NCBI RefSeq assembly: GCF_019207085.1
Contig: NZ_JAATOM010000005.1
Coordinates: 248,001 to 312,000, forward strand
DNA: 64,000 nucleotides
Source: Variovorax sp. dw_308
Lineage (GTDB): Bacteria; Pseudomonadota; Gammaproteobacteria; Burkholderiales; Burkholderiaceae_C
Direction: 5' to 3'
Both the position numbers and the translations under genes were made by a program. Every line of letters begins with the position of its first letter. The first letter of the stretch is position 1. Below the pieces are notes generated by a model that worked only from the letters and a program-made list of their open reading frames with translations, searched no databases and was not told the origin of the DNA. Of the stretch, positions 52,271 to 61,545 are shown in pieces.

Positions 52271-55072
52271 CTATGCCACCAACTCCATATTCATCTCATC
52301 CATCAACGGATCCAGTTGTTCCCCAAACACCCCCCAGGCCTTCTGCAACCCACCCTTGGCCGCAAACGCCGCGTAGTTGAAATGGCCCCGCTCGATCGCG
52401 CAGCTTGCCGCGATGTGGTCTTTCATCAGCCGCAGCCAGTCCATCTGCTCGGGCGTGAAGGCGGTGGCGCGCTGCGCGTTATGGCGGAACACCCAGTCGG
52501 CAAAACGCTTGTCGACTTCATCGGCAAAGGGCCTCAGTTCAGCCTGTTCGGCCTGCTCGCCCCCGGCCGCACTCATGCCTGAGGCAAAGCGAACCAGCGA
52601 GATCAGGTCGGTGAGCTGGCGCTTCTGGTCCGCACCTTTCACCCGGCTCGCGTGAACACGCGCATAGGCGCTCCAGAGCCGCTCGGTGGTCAGCATCAGC
52701 GGCGGGCGGCTCAGGTGGTCGTGCAGTTCCTCGATCATCTCGAAAGTCACGGCGCGGCGCTGGTAGGGCTGCTGGTAGAAGAAGCCCAGCGCCGCGATCT
52801 CGTCGCGTTGCGCGGCAAGGTAGTCGCTGAAAGTCTGGATCACCTTGCGCGCCTCGTCTTCGGCCTGCGCGCTGTAGCCCGCGAAAGTCACCTGGTCGAG
52901 GTTGACGTGGTCGATGAGTTGCTCGCGCTCGCGCCGGGCGCCTTCGATCTGGTCGCGCAGTTCAGGCGCATCGAAGGGCAGGCAGGCGGCGGCGACGCGC
53001 TGGTTGCGCGCTTCCTGCAATTCGCCTTCGGTCAGCGTGCCTTCGATGCGCGTGATGCCGCGCGACTGCGCCGTGGCCAGCGCGGTGGCGACGATGCGGT
53101 CGGGGTCCAGCGCCACCAGCAACGCCTTGCCGAGTTCACCGACCGGCACGCCGCCGGAGGTCTTCTCGATGCGCTTGTGCGCCTTCTCGTCGAGTTGCTT
53201 GGCCAGGCGCACCAGCCGGTTTGCCAGGCTCAGCACGGTGTCGTCGTCGCGGTGGCCCATGGCCACGCCTTGCAGCAGGTCCTTGAGCGGCATGCCGGGC
53301 TTCTTCTCTAGCGGGCGGCTTTCGGTCTTGAGCGACTTCTCCACGCCGACCGCATCGATGAGCACGAAGCGGGTCTTGGCGCTGTCGGCGCTGTTGCTCA
53401 CGCGTTGCAGGTCGTCGAAGCCCAGGCTGCGCACGCCCCGGCCCTTCATCTGCTCGTAGTAGCCCTTGCTGCGCACGTCGCGCATGAAAAGAAGCACTTC
53501 GAGCGGCTTGACGTCGGTGCCGGTGGCGATCATGTCGACCGTGACGGCGATGCGCGGGTTGTAGTCGTTGCGAAAGTTGCTGAGGATGGTGTCCGCGTCT
53601 TCCTCGGCCTTGTAGGTCACCTTCTTGCAGAAGGCGTTGCCCTGTCCGTAGACCTCGCGCACGATCTGGATGATGTCGTCGGCGTGGCTGTCGGTCTTGG
53701 CGAAGATCAGGGTCTTGGGCACTTCCTTGCGGGTGGGGAAGATGGTGGTTTCCAAGGCCGTCTTCATGGCCTGGATGACCTGCCGGATCTGGCTGGGGTT
53801 GACGACGGAGCGGTCGAGCTCCTTGCCCGTGTAGGCGCTGTCTTCCTCGGTCTCGGCCCAGCGGCGCTTTCGGGTCTGGCGGTCGCGGTGGTCGACCCAC
53901 TCCCTGGCGGCGAGCAGCGCGCCCTTCTTCGTCACCTCGGTTTCGATCTCGAACACGTCATAGCCCACGTTCACGCCATCGGCCACCGATTGCTCATAGG
54001 TGTACTCGGCGACGATGTTTTCTTTGAAGAAGCCGAAGGTGCGCTTGTCGGGCGTGGCCGTCAGGCCGATGAGGAAGGCGTCGAAGTAGTCGAGCACCTG
54101 CATCCACAGGTTGTAAATGCTGCGATGGCACTCGTCGATGACGATGAAGTCGAAGGTCTCCACCGGGAGGTCGGGGTTGTAGCGCACGAGCTTGGCCTGC
54201 CTGGGCGACTGCTGCACCTCGTTGAGCGACACGTCTTCGGCCGATTCGTCGATGGGCTCGCCCGACAGCACCGAATACATGCGCTGGATGGTGCTGATGA
54301 CGACCTGCGCGTGCGGGTCGATGGTGCTGGAGGCAAGGCGCTGCACGTTGTACAGCTCGGTGAACTTGCGGCCGTCGTCGGGCGGCGTGTAGGCCATGAA
54401 TTCCTGATGGGCCTGCTTGCCGAGGTTGCGGGTGTCGACCAGGAACAGCACCCGCCTGGCACCGCCGAACTTCAACAGGCGATACACCGAAGTGATGGCG
54501 GTGAATGTCTTGCCGGCGCCCGTCGCCATGTGGACGAGGGCACGCGGCTTGTTGAGGGCGAGGGATTTTTCAAGTCCGGTGACGGCACTGACCTGGCAAT
54601 CGCGCAGGTTGCGCTCAGGCAACGCAGGCATCCGGGCGACGAGGCGGCCACGCAAGGTGTCCGGCTGCGACAGCATTTCTGCCAGGTGCTCAGGGCGAAA
54701 GAAGTGAAAGAGTTCGCGCGAGCGCGGGGCCGGATCCCGCCCATCCGTGAAGCGGATGACCTGGCCAGTGCTTTCGAACAGGAAGGGCAGTGGTTCCGCC
54801 TGCATCCGCCATTTCAGTGCGCCGAAGGCGTAGCGGGCGGTCTGGTCCTCGACGAAGGTGAGGATCGTGTGGTCCGGTTTCGCCTCGATCACGCCGATGG
54901 CCTTGCGGTCGAGAAACAACGCGTAGTCGGCCGGGCCCGTGTCGGTGGGGTACTCCCGCACTGCCACGCCAAGGCCGGCGCCCAGGTTGAGTTGCTTCAT
55001 GTCCTGCAGCACCCATCCGGCGGCAACCAGCTTCTGGTCGATCTGTTCGCGGGCTTTGGCTTCTGGCGTCAT
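52271..55072 (-). CDS. hsdR: Type I restriction endonuclease subunit (translocase/nuclease)
   Basis: 933 residues from the ATG complementary to 55070-55072. The PD-(D/E)xK nuclease lies at the N-terminus: Asp49 in GPADYALFLD and EAK at 63-65. The Walker A motif MATGAGKTFTAITS (about 182-195) and the DECH box FIVIDECHRSIYNLW belong to the SF2 translocase, and DVKPLEVLLFMRDVRSKGYY with QMKGRGVR is motif VI. The C-terminal helical part binds HsdM. It is an EcoEI/EcoR124-like R subunit that pumps DNA and cuts unmethylated invaders. It is the first gene of the island, divergent from the MFS gene with 71 bp between starts. Confidence 0.95.
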   Translation of the reverse strand: MTPEAKAREQIDQKLVAAGWVLQDMKQLNLGAGLGVAVREYPTDTGPADYALFLDRKAIGVIEAKPDHTILTFVEDQTARYAFGALKWRMQAEPLPFLFESTGQVIRFTDGRDPAPRSRELFHFFRPEHLAEMLSQPDTLRGRLVARMPALPERNLRDCQVSAVTGLEKSLALNKPRALVHMATGAGKTFTAITSVYRLLKFGGARRVLFLVDTRNLGKQAHQEFMAYTPPDDGRKFTELYNVQRLASSTIDPHAQVVISTIQRMYSVLSGEPIDESAEDVSLNEVQQSPRQAKLVRYNPDLPVETFDFIVIDECHRSIYNLWMQVLDYFDAFLIGLTATPDKRTFGFFKENIVAEYTYEQSVADGVNVGYDVFEIETEVTKKGALLAAREWVDHRDRQTRKRRWAETEEDSAYTGKELDRSVVNPSQIRQVIQAMKTALETTIFPTRKEVPKTLIFAKTDSHADDIIQIVREVYGQGNAFCKKVTYKAEEDADTILSNFRNDYNPRIAVTVDMIATGTDVKPLEVLLFMRDVRSKGYYEQMKGRGVRSLGFDDLQRVSNSADSAKTRFVLIDAVGVEKSLKTESRPLEKKPGMPLKDLLQGVAMGHRDDDTVLSLANRLVRLAKQLDEKAHKRIEKTSGGVPVGELGKALLVALDPDRIVATALATAQSRGITRIEGTLTEGELQEARNQRVAAACLPFDAPELRDQIEGARREREQLIDHVNLDQVTFAGYSAQAEDEARKVIQTFSDYLAAQRDEIAALGFFYQQPYQRRAVTFEMIEELHDHLSRPPLMLTTERLWSAYARVHASRVKGADQKRQLTDLISLVRFASGMSAAGGEQAEQAELRPFADEVDKRFADWVFRHNAQRATAFTPEQMDWLRLMKDHIAASCAIERGHFNYAAFAAKGGLQKAWGVFGEQLDPLMDEMNMELVA

Positions 55073-55143
55073 GGGGCCGAATTGTCGACGAGGCGGCAGC
55101 ACCCATCACGGCCCACAGGATCGAGCGGATAACAATAGCCCCC

Positions 55144-56766
55144 ATGCCACCCATCTCCATCGAGGACGCACCGCCGCAACCGCTGCGCCCGGCGCCTGCG
55201 CGCATCGGCGCCCTCACGCCGCTCAAGCTCCCCGTGTTCCGCATGCTGTGGAGCACCTGGCTCATCGCCAACATCTCCATGTGGATGAACGACGTGGCGG
55301 CGGCCTGGATGATGACCACGTTGACCAGCACGCCGATCTGGGTGGCGCTGGTGCAATCCGCCTCGACGCTGCCGGTGTTCCTGCTCGGCCTGCCGAGCGG
55401 CGCGCTGGCCGACATCCTCGACCGGCGCCGCTGGCTGATGGCCACGCAGTTCTGGCTCGCCTTCGTGGCGATCGTGCTGTGCGCCGCGGTGGCGATGGGC
55501 TGGATGACGGCGCCGCTGCTGCTGGCGCTGACCTTTGCCAACGGCATCGGGCTGGCACTGCGCTGGCCAGTCTTCTCTGCGATCGTGCCGGAACTGGTGC
55601 CGCGCACGTACCTGCCCGCCGCGCTGGGGCTCAACGGCATCGCGATGAATGCCTCGCGCATCATTGGTCCGCTGGTGGCGGGCGCGCTGATCGCGAGCTT
55701 CGGCTCCTTGTGGGTCTTCGTGCTGAACGCGGTGATGTCGGTGGCCTCGGGCTTCATCGTGCTGCGCTGGCGGCGCGAGCACACGCCCAACCCACTGGGC
55801 CGCGAGAAGCTCATCAGCGCGATGCGCGTGGGCGTGCAGTTCGTCTGGCAGTCGCAGCGCATGCGCGCCGTGCTGACGCGCATCGCGATCTTCTTCCTGC
55901 ACTCGACCGCCCTGCTTGCGCTGCTGCCGTTGCTGGCGCGCGGACTGAAGGGCGGCGATGCCGGCACCTTCACACTGCTGCTGGCGGCGATGGGTGCGGG
56001 CGCGATCATCGCGGTGCTGTTCCTGCCCAGGCTGCGGCAGGGCTACGAGCGGGACCAGCTGGTGCTGATAGGTACGGTGGTGCAGTCGATTGCAACGGGC
56101 ATCATGGCCATTGCGCCCAACGTGTGGGTCGCGGTGCCGGCCATGATGTTCGGCGGCGCGGCGTGGATCACGGTGGCCAATTCGCTGTCCGTCTCTGCGC
56201 AGCTCGCGTTGCCGGACTGGGTGCGCGCACGCGGCATGTCGACCTACCAGATGGCGATCATGGGCGCGACCGCCATCGGCGCCGCGTTCTGGGGCCAGAT
56301 CGCCACCGTGTCCACCTTGCAATTGAGCCTGTGCATCGCGGCCGGGAGCGGCACGCTGGTGATGCTGGTGGCGCTGCGACTGGTGCGCGACCATGGCACG
56401 GACGACGACGTGAGCCCCGCCCAGCCCGGCTGGAGCAAGGCGCCCGCGCATCCTGCGCCCGGCGAAGGCCGCGTGGTGATCAACGTCGAGTACATCATCG
56501 ACCCCGCACGCGCGGCTTCCTTCCTCATCGTGATGCACCAGACGCGCCGCACGCGGCTGAGCGAAGGCGCGATCGACTGGGACCTGCTGCACGACATCGC
56601 GCAACCCGGGCGCTACGTGGAGCAGATCGTCGACGAGTCATGGACTGAGCACCTGCGCCGCTTCAACCGCGCCACCGCCGCCGACCTGGCGCTGCGTGAA
56701 CGGCGGCTCGCGTTCCACCACGGCGAGGACCCGCCGGTGGTGACGCGGTACGTGGTCCAGAGATAG
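55144..56766 (+). CDS. MFS exporter (EntS/MFS_3 type) with C-terminal extra domain
   Basis: 540 residues. Residues about 20-425 hold the 11-12 membrane segments of the MFS_3/EntS family: FRMLWSTWLIANISMWMNDV, QSASTLPVFLLGLPSGALAD then ILDRRRW. After TM12 comes a soluble domain of about 100 residues (440-540) that opens VVINVEYIIDPARAASFLIV and looks like a monooxygenase/EthD-like dimeric barrel; this fusion recurs in the family but its role is unknown. The substrate could be a siderophore, drug or metabolite. It borders the RM island and is convergent with the dehydrogenase gene. Confidence 0.88.
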   Translation: MPPISIEDAPPQPLRPAPARIGALTPLKLPVFRMLWSTWLIANISMWMNDVAAAWMMTTLTSTPIWVALVQSASTLPVFLLGLPSGALADILDRRRWLMATQFWLAFVAIVLCAAVAMGWMTAPLLLALTFANGIGLALRWPVFSAIVPELVPRTYLPAALGLNGIAMNASRIIGPLVAGALIASFGSLWVFVLNAVMSVASGFIVLRWRREHTPNPLGREKLISAMRVGVQFVWQSQRMRAVLTRIAIFFLHSTALLALLPLLARGLKGGDAGTFTLLLAAMGAGAIIAVLFLPRLRQGYERDQLVLIGTVVQSIATGIMAIAPNVWVAVPAMMFGGAAWITVANSLSVSAQLALPDWVRARGMSTYQMAIMGATAIGAAFWGQIATVSTLQLSLCIAAGSGTLVMLVALRLVRDHGTDDDVSPAQPGWSKAPAHPAPGEGRVVINVEYIIDPARAASFLIVMHQTRRTRLSEGAIDWDLLHDIAQPGRYVEQIVDESWTEHLRRFNRATAADLALRERRLAFHHGEDPPVVTRYVVQR

Positions 56767-56806
56767 CGCCCGCCCCAGAGCTCCGCGGCACTGAGTAAGT
56801 GCGTCG

Positions 56807-57712
56807 CTACGACGCCTTCTTCGGCAGCTCGATCCCGGGGAAGATCTTGATGACCGCGCTGTCGTCTTCCTTCGCGAAGCCCGCCGTCGAGGCCTGCATG
56901 AACATCTGGTGTGCGGTCGACGACAGCGGCAGCGGAAACTTGGTGGCGCGCGCCATGTCGAGCACGATACCCAGGTCCTTCACGAAGATGTCGACGGCCG
57001 ACAGCGGCGTGTAGTCGGCCGCCAGCACGTGGGCCATGCGGTTCTCGAACATCCAGCTGTTGCCGGCGCTGTGCGTGATGACCTCGTAGAGCGCCGCCGC
57101 ATCCACGCCTTCGCGCAGGCCGAGCGCCATGGCTTCGGCGGCTGCCGCGATGTGCACGCCTGCGAGCAACTGGTTGATGACCTTGACCTTGCTGCCGGCG
57201 CCCGCCCTGTCGCCGAGCCGGTAGACCTTCGCGGCCATGGCGTCGAGCACCGCGCCTGCCTTGGCATAGGCCTCGGGCGTGGCGGCGGTCATCATGGTCA
57301 TGTCGCCGCTGGCGGCCTTGGCAGCGCCGCCGGAGATCGGCGCGTCGATGTAGAGCAGGCCCTTCCCGGCCAGCCTCGACTCGAAGGCGATCGACACGTT
57401 CGGATCCACCGTCGAGCACATCACGAACACGCTGCCGGGCTTCATGCTGGCCGCGACGCCGCTGTTGCCATCCGCGCCGAACAGCACGCTTTCGGTCTGC
57501 GCCGCATTGACGACGACCGACACCACGATGTCGCAACCCGCGCCGAGTTCGGCCAGGGTGGCGCAGGCATGGCCGCCGTCCTTCGCGAAGGCTTCTGCCA
57601 CGCCAGGGCGCACGTCGAATACATGGAGGGCATGGCCGGCGCGGCGCAGCGATTGCGCCATGCCGCCGCCCATGGCGCCGAGGCCGATCAATCCGGTGGT
57701 GAGGGTCGTCAT
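56807..57712 (-). CDS. 3-hydroxyisobutyrate-dehydrogenase-family oxidoreductase (LtnD-like)
   Basis: 301 residues from the ATG complementary to 57710-57712. The NAD-binding start is GLIGLGAMGGGMAQSLRRAG; the substrate loop DAPISGGAAKAASGDMTMMT and the catalytic-lysine region GAGSKVKVINQLLAGVHIAA are family hallmarks. This pattern is close to L-threonate dehydrogenase (LtnD); related enzymes act on 3-hydroxyisobutyrate, tartronate semialdehyde or glycerate. The Ltn partner genes are not adjacent, so the substrate is uncertain. Gap to the AcpA gene stop 121 bp. Confidence 0.85.
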   Translation of the reverse strand: MTTLTTGLIGLGAMGGGMAQSLRRAGHALHVFDVRPGVAEAFAKDGGHACATLAELGAGCDIVVSVVVNAAQTESVLFGADGNSGVAASMKPGSVFVMCSTVDPNVSIAFESRLAGKGLLYIDAPISGGAAKAASGDMTMMTAATPEAYAKAGAVLDAMAAKVYRLGDRAGAGSKVKVINQLLAGVHIAAAAEAMALGLREGVDAAALYEVITHSAGNSWMFENRMAHVLAADYTPLSAVDIFVKDLGIVLDMARATKFPLPLSSTAHQMFMQASTAGFAKEDDSAVIKIFPGIELPKKAS

Positions 57713-57833
57713 TGGTCTGTGTCTCCTGGAGGGACACAGATGATGACGCATGAAACCGGATCCAGCGCGAGCAAGAGAAGCCGCTCCGCAGGTATCCGCG
57801 GAACCCGCTTCTTGGCGCAGTCGGGAGGGGGTT

Positions 57834-60032
57834 CTAGGCGCCGAAGTCCAATGCGCCGGTCAAGTCGCCCATCGGCCGGCCACCGTTCTTCAACAGCGCG
57901 TTGTCGCGTTCCACCAGCCCCGGCAGCAGCGGCAGCGACCAGCGATGGGTGATGAAGCGCAGCGTCGACGCGGTGTCGTACTGCGTCTTGTCGACGAAGC
58001 CCTTTCTTGCGAAGGGCGAGATGACGATGGCCGGAATGCGCGTGCCCGGCCCCCAGCGGTCGCCGCGGGGCACGGTGGCATGGTCGTAGAAGCCGCCGTT
58101 CTCGTCGTAGGTGACGACGATGAGCATGTTCTTCCATTGCGGGCTCGCCTGCAGCTTGCCGACAAGCTCGGCAATGTGGGCATCGCCATCCGAGACATTG
58201 GCATAGCCTGGATGCTGGTTGAGGTTGCCCTGCGGCTTGTAGAAGCTCACGGCGGGCAGCGTGCCGGCCGCCATGTCCTTGAGGAAATCGGCGTCGAAGT
58301 CCTTGAGGTGCGCGGCACGTTCCTCGGGATGCACGGCCGGATCGAAGCGGGCGTAGTAGTTGAAGGGCTGGTGGTGGAACTGGAAGTTGGGCGACGGCGC
58401 GGCTGGCGCCGCAGCGGTGTTCCGGAAGGCCCGATCGCCTGTCGCGATGGCCGTGGTGCTGGCCCATGCGCCGCCGTACCAGGCCCAACCGAGGCCCTTG
58501 GCGCTGAGCAGGTCGCCGATGGTGGCCTGCGTCTGCGGCGGCAGGGTGGTGGCCTTGGACGGGTCGGCGAAGAGCTTGCGGCTGTCGCTGGCAGCCGGCG
58601 CGTTGCTGCTCGGCTGGTAGGGCGGCTGCATGGTGTTGACCGCGTGGAACATGCCGCTCGCATCCTTGGGCGTCAGCGTGCTGTCGTGCTTGAAGACCGG
58701 CGGCCCGTTCAGCACCGAGGCCGGCGACGAGGCCGCAGGCGTCAGGCGCAGGAAGTTGCCGTTGCCATCGACATCGACCGCCGTGACCAGGCCCTTGGCG
58801 GGCGAGTTGTCCGCATCGGCGTTCGGATAGGTCGGCACGCAGGCGCACACCAGGTATTGGTGATTGAGGTAGGAGCCGCCGAACGCGCCCATGAAGAAGT
58901 TGTCGGCCAGCGTGAATCGGCGCGCCAGCTGCCAGAGCTTCATGTGGCTGCCGTCGAGGTAGCCCATGCTCAGGGCTCCGACATCGGAGTAGGCCGCGAA
59001 CTTGTCGTTCCTGCCACCGTTGATCTGCATCTGGTTGACGTAGAAGCGGTGCGTCAGGTCGCGGGTGATGGACTGGTGCGTGAGCATGGCGCCGGTGTTG
59101 AAGAAGCCGGCCGGATCATCGATGCGGTACATCCTGTTGGGCATGCCGACGGTCTGCGCCTGAGTGACCACCACGGGCTGGCCGGCGGCCGTCATGCCGC
59201 CCCAGGCGGGCGGCAGCGCCGGCAGCACCGCGCCGTCGAAGTCCTTCTGCGGCTCGGCGCCGGTGGACGAGGGGTTGACGCCGGGCACGCCGTTGGCGCC
59301 GGGAAACAGGCCGTAGAGATTGTCGAAGGCGCGGTTCTCGGCATAGATGATGACGACGGTCTTGATCGGATCGAGCGCGAAGCGGTTGCGCAGGGCGCGC
59401 GGGATGTCGCCGTTCCTGCCCGCCTCGGCGACGGCTTCTGCGATGCGTTGCAAGGACTGGGCGCTTTCTCTCTGCAGCGTCGCCCTGTCCTTGGGGTCGG
59501 CCAGCTTGACGGGGTCCGCCATGAGTCGCGCCTCGCTGACGCCGAGCCGCGCCGCGAGCGCAGCGCGTGCAGCGGCCATGTCGCCGCCGTTGGCGGCGGC
59601 CAGCGCCACCAGTTGGGTGCTGATGGCGCTCAGCACGCCGTTGGCATCGGCCGGCGCGCGAAACACCAGCGGCTGCGTGACGGCGGCCTCCGCACCGGTC
59701 ACGGGGTCGATGCGCTTGCTCGACGTGCCGATCTCGGCCACCAGCGCACCCCGGCTGCCGACGGTGAAGGCGCCGTTGGCATCGGTCATGGTGCTGGCTT
59801 CACCGGCATCGCAGCGACCGTTGGCATTGGCGTCGACGCAGACCTTCGCGTTGCGGTAGTAGCCGCCGTCCGTAACGATGCCGCTCGTCGACGCACCGCT
59901 GGCGCCGCCAACACCGCCGGAACTGCTGCAGGCGGCGAGCAATCCGGCCATTGCGGCGGCGCCGTATCGGAGGCCGAACCGGAGAACAGAACGCGGAACG
60001 CGCGCGCGAGATGGATTGGATGGAGGAATCAT
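57834..60032 (-). CDS. AcpA-type phosphoesterase/acid phosphatase lipoprotein
   Basis: 732 residues from the ATG complementary to 60030-60032, preceded by GGA-type purines. Lipobox GLLAAC (Cys35). An N-terminal module (about 58-150) has NAKVCVDANANGRCDAGEAS and TMTDANGAFTV, a likely Ca-binding loop also seen in the CotH lipoprotein here. The phosphoesterase domain (about 222-730) has IKTVVIIYAENRAFDNLYG, SYLNHQYLVCAC, and the active-site YDENGGFYDHATVPRGDRWG followed by VISPFARKGFVD. The family (phospholipase C/AcpA) cleaves phosphomonoesters or phospholipids outside the cytosol. A Pho box lies 73 bp upstream, so phosphate starvation probably induces it. Confidence 0.88.
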   Translation of the reverse strand: MIPPSNPSRARVPRSVLRFGLRYGAAAMAGLLAACSSSGGVGGASGASTSGIVTDGGYYRNAKVCVDANANGRCDAGEASTMTDANGAFTVGSRGALVAEIGTSSKRIDPVTGAEAAVTQPLVFRAPADANGVLSAISTQLVALAAANGGDMAAARAALAARLGVSEARLMADPVKLADPKDRATLQRESAQSLQRIAEAVAEAGRNGDIPRALRNRFALDPIKTVVIIYAENRAFDNLYGLFPGANGVPGVNPSSTGAEPQKDFDGAVLPALPPAWGGMTAAGQPVVVTQAQTVGMPNRMYRIDDPAGFFNTGAMLTHQSITRDLTHRFYVNQMQINGGRNDKFAAYSDVGALSMGYLDGSHMKLWQLARRFTLADNFFMGAFGGSYLNHQYLVCACVPTYPNADADNSPAKGLVTAVDVDGNGNFLRLTPAASSPASVLNGPPVFKHDSTLTPKDASGMFHAVNTMQPPYQPSSNAPAASDSRKLFADPSKATTLPPQTQATIGDLLSAKGLGWAWYGGAWASTTAIATGDRAFRNTAAAPAAPSPNFQFHHQPFNYYARFDPAVHPEERAAHLKDFDADFLKDMAAGTLPAVSFYKPQGNLNQHPGYANVSDGDAHIAELVGKLQASPQWKNMLIVVTYDENGGFYDHATVPRGDRWGPGTRIPAIVISPFARKGFVDKTQYDTASTLRFITHRWSLPLLPGLVERDNALLKNGGRPMGDLTGALDFGA

Positions 60033-60104
60033 CGGTGCATGGCGTGGTTTTTGCGGCGACGGAGTGCGACGGCTCTCAAAATGCCCCGATGGTCGGGCGC
60101 CGGA

Positions 60105-60122
60105 ATGACAGCGTCGTGGCAG
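60105..60122 (-). promoter_or_regulatory. Pho box upstream of the AcpA-type gene
   Basis: On the minus strand CTGCCAC-GACG-CTGTCAT: two 7-bp PhoB half-sites with the canonical 4-bp spacer. The second is a perfect match to CTGTCAT; the first matches 5 of 7. It lies 73 bp before the acpA ATG and inside the divergent spacer shared with the di-heme peroxidase gene. Confidence 0.65.
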
Positions 60123-60213
60123 ACGCGCAATCAGGGCCTGGAACATCGACCGCGCCCTCCCTCTGCAACGCGATGCTGCTACTGTAGCGGGACGCCACCG
60201 CAACGCGCCACCC

Positions 60214-61494
60214 TTGCAATCCTTCTCGACTCCCCGCAGCCTCGCTTCGATCTGCACCATGGGGCTTGCAGCACTCGTCGCGGTTTGCAACGCCGGTGCG
60301 CCCCCTGTTGAAGCCCCCGCGCACGTCGGCGCCGCCTACGCACCCGCCGCGGCCGGCAAGCCGCAACCCGGCGCCGCGCAACTCGCCGCACTCGGCCGCC
60401 TGATGTTCTCCGATGCCTCGTTGTCCGCATCAGGCCGCATGTCGTGCGCGAGCTGCCACGATCCCCGCCATGCCTACGGCCCGCCGAATGCCCTGTCGGT
60501 GCAACCTGGCGGCCCCGGGCTGCGCACCACGGGCGTGCGCGCGACGCCCTCGCTGCGCTACCTGCAGACGTTGCCGCCGTTCACCGAACACCATCACGAC
60601 AACGACGGCGACGACAGCATCGACGCCGGCCCCACCGGCGGCCGCATGTGGGACGGCCGCGCCGGCTCGGCACACGAACAGGCCGGCCTGCCGCTGCTCT
60701 CGGCCACCGAGATGGCCAATGGATCGATCGAAGCCATCGCACGCAAGCTGGCGCGCGCACCTTACGCCGACAAGGTGCGCGCCGCATTCGGCGATGACGT
60801 GTTCGCCGACCCGGCCAGCGCGTTCCGCGCCGCGTCGATGGCGCTCGAGGTGTTCCAGCAATCGCCCACCGACTTCTATCCCTTCACGAGCAAGTACGAC
60901 GCCTGGCTGCGCGGCCAGCAGAAGCTGAACGCGGCCGAGACGCGCGGCCTCAGGGTGTTCAACGACCCCGACAAGGGCAACTGCGCGTCGTGCCACATCA
61001 GCGCGGTCACCGCCGATGGCGCCTTTCCGCTGTTCACCGACTTCGGCCTGATCGCCATCGGCGTTCCGCGCAACCGCCGGCTGCCGGCCAATGCCGACCC
61101 GGCCTTCCACGACTTGGGCCTGTGCGGGCCGCTGCGCACCGACTTCAGGGACCGCGCCGACTACTGCGGCCTGTTCCGCACGCCCTCCCTGCGCAACGTG
61201 GCGGTGCGCCAGAGCTTCTTTCACAACGGCGTGTTTCACTCGCTCGAAGAGGCAGTGCGCTTCTACGCGCAGCGCGACACGCATCCATCCCGCTGGTACC
61301 CGCGTGGCAAGGACGGCCGGGTGCGCAAGTTCGACGACCTGGCACCCGCGTACCACGACAACCTGAACACCGACCCGCCATTCGACAGGCAACCGGGCGA
61401 CCGGCCGGCATTGAGCGATGCAGAAGTGCGGGACGTGGTGGCCTTCCTGCGCACCCTGACCGATGCCGACCAGCGGACTGCCCGGGTGCCATGA
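60214..61494 (+). CDS. Di-heme cytochrome c peroxidase/MauG-family protein
   Basis: 426 residues from a TTG at 60214, which gives a full signal peptide (to about 30); an ATG at 60259 gives a shorter one. Neither has a clear ribosome-binding site. Two c-type heme sites: MSCASCHDPRHAYG (about 77) and GNCASCHISAVTADGA (about 260). FRTPSLRNVAVRQSFFHNGV then FHSLEEAVRFYAQRD is the typical C-terminal region. Members reduce H2O2 or carry out MauG-like protein oxidations in the periplasm. A long acidic loop HHHDNDGDDS (about 130) may bind a cation. It is divergent from acpA and 51 bp ahead of the PhoX-type gene. Confidence 0.87.
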   Translation: MQSFSTPRSLASICTMGLAALVAVCNAGAPPVEAPAHVGAAYAPAAAGKPQPGAAQLAALGRLMFSDASLSASGRMSCASCHDPRHAYGPPNALSVQPGGPGLRTTGVRATPSLRYLQTLPPFTEHHHDNDGDDSIDAGPTGGRMWDGRAGSAHEQAGLPLLSATEMANGSIEAIARKLARAPYADKVRAAFGDDVFADPASAFRAASMALEVFQQSPTDFYPFTSKYDAWLRGQQKLNAAETRGLRVFNDPDKGNCASCHISAVTADGAFPLFTDFGLIAIGVPRNRRLPANADPAFHDLGLCGPLRTDFRDRADYCGLFRTPSLRNVAVRQSFFHNGVFHSLEEAVRFYAQRDTHPSRWYPRGKDGRVRKFDDLAPAYHDNLNTDPPFDRQPGDRPALSDAEVRDVVAFLRTLTDADQRTARVP

Positions 61495-61545
61495 AACCTA
61501 CATATGCGGTCGTTATGGTCAGGCTTCCGTCAGCCTTGAACCACG

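Noticed and set aside
55124..55137. GAGCGGATAACAAT, a 14-base match to the right part of the E. coli lac operator, before the MFS gene.
   Set aside because: The symmetric left half-site is missing and no LacI-family gene is nearby. TAACAAT is better read as a possible -10 element, so the match is probably chance.
47079..55143. Attachment sites or tRNA ends flanking the RM island.
   Set aside because: I saw no tRNA fragment, integrase or matching direct repeat at the two outer borders; the 15-bp repeats are internal.
61516..61533. Pho-box-like repeat just before phoX.
   Set aside because: Half-sites match only 4 and 5 of 7 bases, and it lies 12 bp from the ATG, too close for a normal PhoB promoter. 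It is mentioned in a finding but not called as a feature.
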